A DNA stretch of 64,000 nt, taken from Candidatus Krumholzibacteriota bacterium. Its GTDB lineage: Bacteria; Krumholzibacteriota; Krumholzibacteriia; LZORAL124-64-63. The translations under genes were made by a program, and so were the position numbers. The DNA is taken from the NCBI GenBank assembly GCA_022711765.1, contig JAKLEB010000001.1, forward strand, positions 912,694 through 976,693, given 5' to 3'. The notes beneath the pieces are model-generated. The model saw only the letters and a program-made list of their open reading frames with translations. It was not told the origin of the DNA and ran no database searches. Shown piece after piece: positions 9,338 through 16,610 of the stretch. The stretch's first letter is position 1. The number at the start of each line of letters is the position of its first letter.

Positions 9338-10354
9338 TCACCTGGCGCCGTAGACCCGCGAGACCGCCGCCAGCAGCCGGCGCATCGCTAGCCCGCGGTG
9401 GCTGATGGCGTGTTTCTCGTCCGGCGCCAGCTCGGCCAGCGTCCGTTCGCCGCCGGCCGGGATGAAGATCGGATCGTAGCCGAAGCCGCGAACGCCCCGC
9501 GGTTCGCGGCCGAGACGCCCGAGCAGGCGGCCGGCGGCGGCGAGCTCGAGCCAGTGCGGCGCGTTGACGGCGCGTCCCGGCGCGTCCGGCGGCAGCCCCG
9601 ACGGGGCGACCAGAGTCGGCGGATCGCCGCCGGTCGGCCCGTCCGCGGTCCACAGCCCGGGATCCGGCAGGCTGATCGCCGCCAGAGGAGCGCCGGCGGG
9701 CCGCCGGCCGTCCAGGAACGGCGCCACCAGCCGGTCGATGGTCTGGACCAGCCGCTCGCGATCCGTGCCACCCCCGGAGGGCACGGTGCGGATCCAGGCA
9801 TGGTAGTCGTGCCAGATGCGCCGGCGGTCGCTCAACTCGTTCCAGAACGCGTCCTCGTCCTCGTCCGGCGCGAGGGCGATGGACCGGGCGAACGGATTGT
9901 GCAGCCACCGTTGCGCGGCCGGCGCCGCCGCCGCGGGCGCGAGGTCGGGGTCGGGCCGCGGGTCGATCCAGACGATCCCGGCCTCGAACCGGGCCTCCCG
10001 AGCGTCGTTGGGCACGCCGTCCATGAGCGCGAGCGCGAGCGCGACGTTGTCCGCGTACGTCGCCGCCGGTCCCGCGAATCGCGAGGCGAAGATTCCCGGC
10101 ATGTCCCCGAGCGCCCGGATCTGGAGGCTCGTGTCGTCGGCCACGGCGATCTCGCCCGTGTAGGCGGCCGCGACGAGCGCCTTGCGAGCGGCGTTGCCGA
10201 GCGCGGTGGTCCCGTCCTCGATCACCTCGGGCGCCTCGGGGTAGTCGGCCAGCGAGGTCACTCTGAGCGGCAACCCCGCGCACAGCTCGCGCAGCTCGCG
10301 GAGCTTGTCCTCGTTGCGGCTCGCCAAGACGACCGTCCGTGCCGTGACGCCCAT
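9338..10354 (-). CDS. rdgB: XTP/dITP diphosphatase (RdgB/HAM1 family) with a large internal insertion
   Basis: 338 residues against about 200 for normal RdgB. The enzyme hydrolyses non-canonical purine triphosphates such as dITP and XTP. The N-terminal half is recognisable: LASRNEDKLRELRE (nucleotide binding), EDGTTALGNAARKA and VADDTSLQIRALGDMPGIFASRFAG. The C-terminal signature GFGYDPIFIPAGG, then EKHAISHRGLAMR, is also intact. Between about residues 133 and 272 lies an extra segment, Pro/Ala/Asp-rich at its ends with a helical, Trp-rich centre, inserted where the family normally has a short loop. It is the last gene of the murI-rph-rdgB operon, 34 nt after rph, and AGAGG precedes the ATG. 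Confidence 0.88.
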   Translation of the reverse strand: MGVTARTVVLASRNEDKLRELRELCAGLPLRVTSLADYPEAPEVIEDGTTALGNAARKALVAAAYTGEIAVADDTSLQIRALGDMPGIFASRFAGPAATYADNVALALALMDGVPNDAREARFEAGIVWIDPRPDPDLAPAAAAPAAQRWLHNPFARSIALAPDEDEDAFWNELSDRRRIWHDYHAWIRTVPSGGGTDRERLVQTIDRLVAPFLDGRRPAGAPLAAISLPDPGLWTADGPTGGDPPTLVAPSGLPPDAPGRAVNAPHWLELAAAGRLLGRLGREPRGVRGFGYDPIFIPAGGERTLAELAPDEKHAISHRGLAMRRLLAAVSRVYGAR

Positions 10355-10388
10355 GATCGCCTCTCGCCGCGCCGGCGCCGCGTCCGAC

Positions 10389-11102
10389 TCAGGTCGCGAG
10401 CACCTTGCGCTGCAGTTCGTTGATCTTCGCGATGGCCGCGGCCGAGAGATCGAGCATGCGCGCGAGCTGTTCGCGCGCGAACGGCTCGCGCTCGGCCGTG
10501 CCCTGGATCTCGATGAGGCCGCCGCCCTCCGCCATGACGACGTTCATGTCGGTGTCCGCGGTCGAATCCTCGCGATAGTCGAGATCGATCAGGACCGCGC
10601 CCTCGACCAATCCCAGGCTGATCGCGCCCACGAGCGAGCGCATGGGATGACGGCGCAGGCGCAGCCGGTCCAGCGCGTCCCAGAGCGCCACGGCGCTGCC
10701 GTTGATCGCCGCGCAACGGGTGCCGCCGTCGGCGCGGATCACGTCGCAGTCCAACGTCACCGTCAGCTCGCCCAGGGCGTTCAGATCGGTGACCGTGCGC
10801 AGTACGCGTCCGATCAGCCGCTGGATCTCCATCGTGCGCCCGCCCTGGCCGCCGCCGCCCGTGGCCTCGCGCCTCATGCGCTCGTCCGTGCTGCGCGGGA
10901 TCATGCCGTACTCGGCCGTGATCCAGCCCTGGCCCGCCGTCTTCAGCCAGCGCGGGACGCCGTGGCTGATCGTGGCGGTGCAGATCACGTGCGTGTTGCC
11001 CATCTCGATCAGACAGGAACCCTCGGCGTGCGGCAGATAGTCGCGGGTGATGCGAGTCGGTCGGATCTGCGTCTCGCCACGGCCGCCGGCGCGTGCGCTC
11101 AT
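10389..11102 (-). CDS. rph: Ribonuclease PH
   Basis: 237 residues, full length. A phosphorolytic 3'-5' exoribonuclease that trims tRNA 3' ends. Family landmarks: [18 protein letters not shown], the RRE-type loop [19 protein letters not shown], then [20 protein letters not shown] and [22 protein letters not shown] with the active-site acidic residues, and [12 protein letters not shown] near the end. The start overlaps the murI stop by four bases (ATGA). The murI-rph-rdgB order is common in bacteria, and all reading here is minus strand. Confidence 0.96.
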   Translation of the reverse strand: MSARAGGRGETQIRPTRITRDYLPHAEGSCLIEMGNTHVICTATISHGVPRWLKTAGQGWITAEYGMIPRSTDERMRREATGGGGQGGRTMEIQRLIGRVLRTVTDLNALGELTVTLDCDVIRADGGTRCAAINGSAVALWDALDRLRLRRHPMRSLVGAISLGLVEGAVLIDLDYREDSTADTDMNVVMAEGGGLIEIQGTAEREPFAREQLARMLDLSAAAIAKINELQRKVLAT

Positions 11103-11956
11103 GTGTCATCGCCCTTCCGGGCGAGGTCCAGCCGACCCTCGCCCTCGAGTTCGTCCAGGTTCACGGTCGTGACGTCGGTGATGGGCTTGCCGAGGAAGCG
11201 GGCGCCGACCTCGGTGAAGGTCCACGGGATGTCGCTGAGATAGAAGTCGAGCCGGCCCTGGCCGCCGCCGCCGCGGAGAAGGCCGGCGGAGCGCAGCGCG
11301 GACTCGGCGGCGCCTGCCAGCGTCTCGGCAGAGTCGACGAGCTCGACCTGGGGGCCGAGGAACGCGGCGATCGCCGGCTTCAGCAGCGGATAGTGCGTGC
11401 AGCCGAGGATCAGGGTATCGATCGACGCGTCGCGCAGTTCGGTCAGGTACTCCCGGCAGGCCATCTCGGTCAGGCGGTGATCGACGAGACCCTCCTCCAC
11501 GAGCGGCACGAAGAGCGGGCAGGGGCGGGCGACGATCCGGTCCGGCGCGACCCGCGCGGCGAGCCTGGCCTGGTAGCGACCCGAGGCGATCGTGCCGCGG
11601 GTCCCGATGACGCCGATCCGGCCGCCCCGGGTCCGCGCGAGAGCGGTCGCGACGCCCGGCTCGATCACGCCCAGGACCGGGACCGGCAGCCGCGCGGCGA
11701 GGTCGTCAAGAGCGAAGGCGCTCGCCGTATTGCAGGCGACCACCACCAGCTTGACCCCGAGGCTCACCAGGAAGCGGCCGTCCTGCCAGGCGAATGCCTG
11801 CACGGTGCGCGCGCCCTTGGTCCCGTACGGCACGCGGGCGGTGTCGCCGAAATAGACCATGTCCTCGGACGGCAGTCGTCGGTGCAGCGACCGCAACACG
11901 GTGAGTCCACCGAGGCCGGAATCGAAGATCCCGATCGGCCGGCTGGCATCCGCCAC
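11099..11956 (-). CDS. murI: Glutamate racemase
   Basis: 285 residues from a GTG start at 11956. That GTG shares one base with the TAG of the upstream GerMN gene, and the protein then begins directly with [17 protein letters not shown], the family N-terminus. The enzyme makes D-glutamate for peptidoglycan. The two catalytic cysteines lie in [15 protein letters not shown] and [26 protein letters not shown] binds substrate. A longer upstream reading of the frame has no family resemblance. Neighbours (cell-wall amidase upstream, rph and rdgB downstream) form one overlapping operon. Confidence 0.95.
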   Translation of the reverse strand: MADASRPIGIFDSGLGGLTVLRSLHRRLPSEDMVYFGDTARVPYGTKGARTVQAFAWQDGRFLVSLGVKLVVVACNTASAFALDDLAARLPVPVLGVIEPGVATALARTRGGRIGVIGTRGTIASGRYQARLAARVAPDRIVARPCPLFVPLVEEGLVDHRLTEMACREYLTELRDASIDTLILGCTHYPLLKPAIAAFLGPQVELVDSAETLAGAAESALRSAGLLRGGGGQGRLDFYLSDIPWTFTEVGARFLGKPITDVTTVNLDELEGEGRLDLARKGDDT

Positions 11957-12588
11957 TAGAGCCACCTCCGCAGTTCGAACACCTCGTCGAGCGAGAGGTG
12001 GCCGTTGAGCGTCTCGGCCGGCGCGCCAGCCACGAGGATCCGGCAGGACCGCACCTCGGGGAAGTTGAGCGCGACCGTGCGGAGGATCGAGGTCAGGGTC
12101 GCCGCTTCGGCGGCGCTGCCGCCGGGATGGCGGACGACGAGCTCGGCGCTGAAGTCCAGGACCGCTTCGCGTCCCTCGCGGTCGAGGAAGACCGCGAGGA
12201 TCCTGGTGCCCGCGGGCAGGGCGCCGACCGCTCCGCTGCGGGTTGGTCCCGAACAGAGCGCGTCCAGCACGGCCTGCAGGTCCTCCTCGGGGTGACCGCG
12301 GCTCGGAATGCGCCGGCGCTCGACCACGTAGCCGGCGGCGTCCCATTCCGGGAAGACGAGGATCACGGCGCGGTCTCCCGCCGCCTCGTCTTCGGCGGCC
12401 CGGTCGCGGCTCACGACGAGATCCGGCGTTTCCGGCCTCCGGTCGCGCCCGACCTCTCGCAGGAGCCAGGTGGCGCCGGCCACGACCAGCGGGATCGCCA
12501 GCCAGAACAGCCGGCGCGGCACGCGGCGGGCCAGCCAGGATCTGGCCCCGGCGGCGGCGGACGGCGGACGACGGTCGCGTTCATTCAT
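11956..12588 (-). CDS. Membrane-anchored GerMN-domain protein
   Basis: 210 residues. A basic N-terminus is followed by one membrane segment (about 26-44), so the rest is outside the cytoplasm. The C-terminal 130 residues match the GerMN pattern: VILVFPEWD, an ERRRIP strand, then HPEEDLQAVLDALCSGPTRSG, LPAGTRILAVFLDREG, AVLDFSAELV and a final helix and RSCRILVAG strand. GerMN domains occur beside N-acetylmuramoyl-L-alanine amidases in spore formers and many other bacteria, and probably assist cell-wall remodelling. The start overlaps the amidase stop by four bases and the stop overlaps murI by one, so coupling is tight. Confidence 0.85.
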   Translation of the reverse strand: MNERDRRPPSAAAGARSWLARRVPRRLFWLAIPLVVAGATWLLREVGRDRRPETPDLVVSRDRAAEDEAAGDRAVILVFPEWDAAGYVVERRRIPSRGHPEEDLQAVLDALCSGPTRSGAVGALPAGTRILAVFLDREGREAVLDFSAELVVRHPGGSAAEAATLTSILRTVALNFPEVRSCRILVAGAPAETLNGHLSLDEVFELRRWL

Positions 12589-14216
12589 CGCGCGCCCTCC
12601 CCGGCCGCCGCCGCGCCGGCCCGCGCGACCTGGTCGCGATAGACGAGGATCGCGTCGCCGAGCGCGTGCGCGAGATCCCGCTGGTACCGGCGGTTGCTGA
12701 GGTCCTGGGCCTCGTCCGGGTGGGTCAGGAATCCCATCTCCACCAGGACCGCCGGCATCCAGGCGCCCACCAGCACGCGGAAGCCCGCTTGCCGGACGCC
12801 GCGGTCCGGCACGCGCAGGGCGCGGCAGACCTCCGCCTGGACCACCTCCGCCAGGTCGCTGCTGGCGCTGATGTAGCGGTTCTGGACGAGGTCCCAGACG
12901 ATGAACTCGACGTCGCCGGGCGCAGCCTGGTCGCGATTCTCGACCGCCTCGACGCTCTGGCTCCAGTCGCTCTTGGCCGGCGAGAGGAAGTACGTCTCGA
13001 GCCCGCGCGCGCCGTGGTTGAACCAGCCGTTGCAGTGCAGCGAGACGAAGAGGTCGCCGCCGGCGGAGTTCGCGATCTCGGCGCGCTCGGCCAGTCCGAG
13101 CGTGCGATCGTCGTCGCGCGTCAGCACGACCTTCAGGCCGCGGCCTCTCAGGTGGTCGGCGAGTTCCTCGGCGACGGCGAGATTCACATCCTTCTCGAGG
13201 ATCCCGCCGGCGCTCGCCACGCCCGGTTCGGTGCCGCCGTGGCCCGGATCGACGACGACCGTGCGGATCTCGAGCTGGCGCGTCACGTCGACCGGCCCTC
13301 CGCCCAGCGCGATCTCGGCCTGACCGCGCGGGACCGGCTCCGGCAGCGCGGCGACCTGTTCCTCCTCGACGATCAGGACGATCTCCCGGCCGGAACTCGC
13401 CGTCTCGGTGCGGTAATGCGTCACCAGCTCGTCGACCCGGACGGTGACGACCGCGTAGTCGGCGAACTGGCGCGTGGCAGCGCCGCGGATGAGCCCCTGC
13501 GGCTCGTCCAGCCGGACCTGGGCGAGATCGGCCTGGGCGCCGTAGATCTTCAGCTCGATCACGCCCGGCTCGGGGCTGCTCGCGCGGAAGCTCAGCGCCT
13601 CGCGGCAGAGCAGGCGAAGGCTCGCCGCCCGGGTCATCGGGGTGACCCGCAGGTCGGTCAGGTTGACCTCGGCCTGACCCGTCGTCAGGCGGCGAAGGTC
13701 GCGATCCCAGGCCAGGTACTGGCCCGCCTCCGGAGCCAGGATGTCCGAGACGAAGCCCAGGGGCAGCCAGAGATCGCCGTCGGCGAAGAGCACCGGGACC
13801 GGCAGCAGGATCTCCCGGTCGCCGAGGCTGACGAGGCGGCTCTGGTCGGTGAACCGGGCCTCGCGGGAGCCGATGCGCAGCGCCAGGCGGCGGCTCACCG
13901 CCTGCCACAGGCGGTTGGCCTGGAGGAGGTCCGCCGCATCGGCCGAGCGCACGTAGACTTCCTGGGATCCGAGCAGGAGCAGGCGGCCGGCGATCTCGCG
14001 CGTCCTGCGGGTCGCGCGGTCCTCGACGGCGATGGCGAGGTCCGCCGCCGCGGGATCCCGGCGCCGCCACGCCAGGGGATCGCGATCCTGATCGCCAGCC
14101 GGCGCCGCGGTCTGGGCCGAGACCGCCGGCGCGATCGACCCGAGCGCGAGCGCCACCGCCAGCCACCGCCAGCGTTCGCGGGCTCGCCGGGTGTGTGACC
14201 TGTCGCCGGTCGCCAT
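12585..14216 (-). CDS. N-acetylmuramoyl-L-alanine amidase (Amidase_3), exported
   Basis: 543 residues with an N-terminal signal segment (about 19-36, ending VSAQ). The first 280 residues form an AMIN-like and copper-amine-oxidase-N-like wall-targeting part. The zinc amidase domain spans about 315-535. VVVDPGHGGTEPG gives the first zinc histidine, EKDVNL the zinc glutamate, FVSLHCN the third ligand and VEMGFLTHPDEA the catalytic glutamate. It cleaves the amide between muramic acid and the stem peptide, as in cell separation. First gene of an overlapping operon with the GerMN protein, murI, rph and rdgB. Confidence 0.92.
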   Translation of the reverse strand: MATGDRSHTRRARERWRWLAVALALGSIAPAVSAQTAAPAGDQDRDPLAWRRRDPAAADLAIAVEDRATRRTREIAGRLLLLGSQEVYVRSADAADLLQANRLWQAVSRRLALRIGSREARFTDQSRLVSLGDREILLPVPVLFADGDLWLPLGFVSDILAPEAGQYLAWDRDLRRLTTGQAEVNLTDLRVTPMTRAASLRLLCREALSFRASSPEPGVIELKIYGAQADLAQVRLDEPQGLIRGAATRQFADYAVVTVRVDELVTHYRTETASSGREIVLIVEEEQVAALPEPVPRGQAEIALGGGPVDVTRQLEIRTVVVDPGHGGTEPGVASAGGILEKDVNLAVAEELADHLRGRGLKVVLTRDDDRTLGLAERAEIANSAGGDLFVSLHCNGWFNHGARGLETYFLSPAKSDWSQSVEAVENRDQAAPGDVEFIVWDLVQNRYISASSDLAEVVQAEVCRALRVPDRGVRQAGFRVLVGAWMPAVLVEMGFLTHPDEAQDLSNRRYQRDLAHALGDAILVYRDQVARAGAAAAGEGAR

Positions 14217-14245
14217 GGTCCTCCTTCGCCTCCGCCGTGCTCGCG

Positions 14246-14719
14246 TCAGCCGCGGCGCCCGGTGATCTTCGCCATCTGCCGATCCGCGTCCCGCCGGGCG
14301 GTGTCCGCGCGCTTGTCATAGAGCTTCTTGCCGCGCGCGAGGGCAAGCTCGACCTTCACCAGGCCGTGCTTGAAGTAGATCTTCAGCGGGATCAGCGTGC
14401 GCCCGCCCTCGTCGAGCTTGGGAGCGAGCTTGCGGATCTCGCGCCGGTTGAGCAGCAGCTTGCGCGGGCGAAACGGGTCGTGGTTCTGCCGGTTGGCCAT
14501 CTCGTAGGGACCGATGTGCAGCTTGAGGAGCCAGACCTCCCCGCGCTTGAGCTCGGCGTAGCCGTCTCCGAGGTTGACCCGCCCGTTGCGCAGGGCCTTG
14601 ACCTCGCTGCCCAAGAGGACGATCCCCGCCTCGACGGTCTGCAGGATCTCGTATTCATGGCGGGCCCGGCGGTTCTGCGCGATCAGCTTGATGCCGGCCG
14701 GAGTCTTGGCACTGGCCAT
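14246..14719 (-). CDS. smpB: SsrA-binding protein SmpB
   Basis: 157 residues from the ATG at 14719, which has GAGGG upstream; a longer reading to 14761 adds non-family residues. SmpB binds tmRNA and brings it to stalled ribosomes for trans-translation. Typical stretches: [60 protein letters not shown] and a basic C-terminal tail ([22 protein letters not shown]) that enters the A site. It lies just upstream of the amidase operon with a 29-nt gap. No tmRNA gene was found in the window. Confidence 0.96.
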   Translation of the reverse strand: MASAKTPAGIKLIAQNRRARHEYEILQTVEAGIVLLGSEVKALRNGRVNLGDGYAELKRGEVWLLKLHIGPYEMANRQNHDPFRPRKLLLNRREIRKLAPKLDEGGRTLIPLKIYFKHGLVKVELALARGKKLYDKRADTARRDADRQMAKITGRRG

Positions 14720-14829
14720 GGTCCCTCGGTTTCCGGTGCGATCCAGCGGGCAACCTAGCACGCGGTCGGTCGACCCTCAAGCCCGGCCAGCGCCGAGACG
14801 CGCCCCGGCCTCCGATCGGAACTCGCCAG

Positions 14830-14858
14830 TTGACAGTTTCCAGCCAGCAAACTAACTT
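14830..14858 (+). promoter_or_regulatory. Consensus sigma-70 promoter of tRNA-Leu
   Basis: TTGACA (14830-14835), a 17-nt spacer and TAACTT (14853-14858). The predicted start is near 14865, about 36 nt before the tRNA. Confidence 0.85.
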
Positions 14859-14900
14859 CCCTCCCCGCCTCCGGATCGGCGGGCGTCTCGCAAATACGGT

Positions 14901-14987
14901 GCCCAGGTGGCGGAACTGGTAGACGCGCTACGTTCAGGTCGTAGTGGGGGTTACCTCGTGGGAGTTCGAGTCTCCCCCTGGGCACCA
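14901..14987 (+). tRNA. tRNA-Leu (anticodon CAG)
   Basis: 87 nt with encoded CCA (14985-14987) and a long variable arm (about 14 nt), as in class II tRNAs. Acceptor GCCCAGG pairs with CCTGGGC; the anticodon stem CTACG/CGTAG encloses TTCAGGT, giving CAG. No repeated 3' end suggesting an integrated element was noticed downstream. Confidence 0.95.
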
Positions 14988-15158
14988 GGCCTCTCCCCGG
15001 ATCGGCGAACTTCCCCCTGAATCCCGAGCACCACCGGCTCGAGCCGAGCGGACCCCGCCGTCGCGCGGCACGCGTCCTGCAGGACTCCAGGCAACGGAAT
15101 CCGTACCTGACGGCTCGGCGGGACAGGCCATGCCGGCCCCGAGCGCCTGGAGGGCACG

Positions 15159-16415
15159 ATGCTCTGGATCGATATCCCCCTGCCGGATGCGGGCACCTGT
15201 CCGGAAACTGATCGCTTGCTGGCAGAGGCCAGGACGCTCATCGAGTCGCTCCCGGCCGTCCAGGAGCGGCACGGGCTGGACACGCCGGCAGTCACGCGGT
15301 GCATGGAGCAGGTCGGCGGCCTCCTGTTCCGGGCCGTGACGGCCCACGATCCGGAAGCGTTCCACCCCGATCGCGAACGCGCCGGGGCCGTGTCGACGGA
15401 CCCGGAATCGCCGGCGGACGACCAGACCATCGCGTACCACGTCGTCGCCGATCGCGACTTGGCCGGCCTCCCGTGGCACTGGCTGCACAACGGCGTCGCG
15501 TTCCTCATCGAGACCAGCGGCATTGAAGCCGCGAGCCACGGTTCCCGCGTCCCTCGCGACGACCCGCCCCGGCTCTGGATGCACAGGCACCGGAACCTGC
15601 GCGTCTCATCCGGCGAACGCGCCGACGACCAGCGGGTTCGCCCCGAGGTCCTCTTCGTGCCGGGTCACGGGCGGGACGAGATCCGGCGCTTGATCTTCCG
15701 CGAGGCCGAGGGGATCGACCGGGCGCTCGCGGCCTCGTCCCCGGCGCTCGCGCGCCTGCGCATCCCGGGAGCGGTGACCCCGGGTCTGCTCGCCTCGCGC
15801 GCGATGCTCTACCAGGCCCTGCACTTCGCCGCTCCCACGAGCCAGCCGCCCGAGGTATCGCAGGCTGGCGAGAACCGGTGGCTCGCGGGGCTGATCGCCG
15901 CCGCCGGTCAGCCCGACGCCGACCCCGACACCTTGGACGACCTCGTCGGCCTCGATCTCGAGGTCGTCGGCGTCGACCCGATCGAGGCGGCGCTCGACCA
16001 GGCCGTCGCGACCTACGCGCGGCGAGGGGTGCCAGCCGCGGTCGGCCCGGGCGTCCCGGCCGTCGAGGTCGCGTGGTGGCTGGATGACGGTCCGGTGCGG
16101 CCGGAGCGGCTGGGACGCGACGGCTGTCTGCCTCCCCTGGTCTTCTCCAACAGCTGGTGCAGCCTGGGCTGGCTCGGCCGGCGTTTTCTCGCCGCGGGCG
16201 CCTCGACCTTCATCGGCACCGCGATCCCCCTCTACAGCCGCCCCGCCCGCCACTTCGCCGCCCTGTTCTACGGCGCGCTCGGGGCCGGCCTGTGCGCCTG
16301 CGCCGCGCACCGCGAGGCCTCGCTCGCGCTCCGCGAACGGCTGGGGCCCGAGCATCCGAGCTGGCTCGCCTACGGGATCCAGGGCTACGGCTGCCTGCGG
16401 CTTGCCGATCTCTGA
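15159..16415 (+). CDS. Stand-alone CHAT-domain (caspase-like) protein
   Basis: 418 residues, no signal peptide or clear membrane segment. The order of motifs fits a CHAT domain across most of the protein: LPWHWLHNGVAFLIETSGI (about 104-122), VLFVPGHGRDEIRRLIFREAEGI (about 164-186), a histidine block MLYQALHFAAP (His222), then PLVFSNSWCSLGW (Cys334), followed by the FLAAGASTFIGTAIPLYSRPARHFAALFYGALGAG helix-strand block and a C-terminal WLAYGIQGYGC. His222 and Cys334 are the likely dyad. CHAT proteases usually carry TPR repeats, and this one does not. CHAT proteins act in caspase-like signalling and in some defence systems. No partner gene adjoins it; a phosphatase gene follows after 195 nt. 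Confidence 0.72.
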   Translation: MLWIDIPLPDAGTCPETDRLLAEARTLIESLPAVQERHGLDTPAVTRCMEQVGGLLFRAVTAHDPEAFHPDRERAGAVSTDPESPADDQTIAYHVVADRDLAGLPWHWLHNGVAFLIETSGIEAASHGSRVPRDDPPRLWMHRHRNLRVSSGERADDQRVRPEVLFVPGHGRDEIRRLIFREAEGIDRALAASSPALARLRIPGAVTPGLLASRAMLYQALHFAAPTSQPPEVSQAGENRWLAGLIAAAGQPDADPDTLDDLVGLDLEVVGVDPIEAALDQAVATYARRGVPAAVGPGVPAVEVAWWLDDGPVRPERLGRDGCLPPLVFSNSWCSLGWLGRRFLAAGASTFIGTAIPLYSRPARHFAALFYGALGAGLCACAAHREASLALRERLGPEHPSWLAYGIQGYGCLRLADL

Positions 16416-16517
16416 CGCCTTCCTCGACCCGGGCCGGACCTCGCAGCGGCGCAACCCCATGCAACCCGTCAGGGGGTCCGTGCGTCTAACCAGCGACTGC
16501 GGCCGGCACCACGGGTC

Positions 16518-16546
16518 TTGATCAGACACAAGTCCGCCGTTACCCT
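16518..16546 (+). promoter_or_regulatory. Candidate promoter of the SpoIIE-type phosphatase gene
   Basis: TTGATC (16518-16523), a 17-nt spacer and TACCCT (16541-16546). The -35 is good and the -10 is weak. If real, it places the coding start downstream, at 16611. Confidence 0.3.
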
Positions 16547-16610
16547 GCTGGTATGGAACACCTTGTCGCGCCGTGCGCTGCGTAGATCGAGGAATCCGAT
16601 CGGACGGGAT

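Noticed and set aside
14901..16415. Integrated mobile element at tRNA-Leu carrying the CHAT gene
   Set aside because: No integrase, no repeat of the tRNA 3' end and no composition change were seen, so the tRNA position alone is not enough.
16518..16610. TTG start at 16518 for the SpoIIE-type phosphatase
   Set aside because: The TTG coincides with a candidate -35 element and adds basic residues ahead of the membrane anchor. ATG 16611 is simpler, though not proven.
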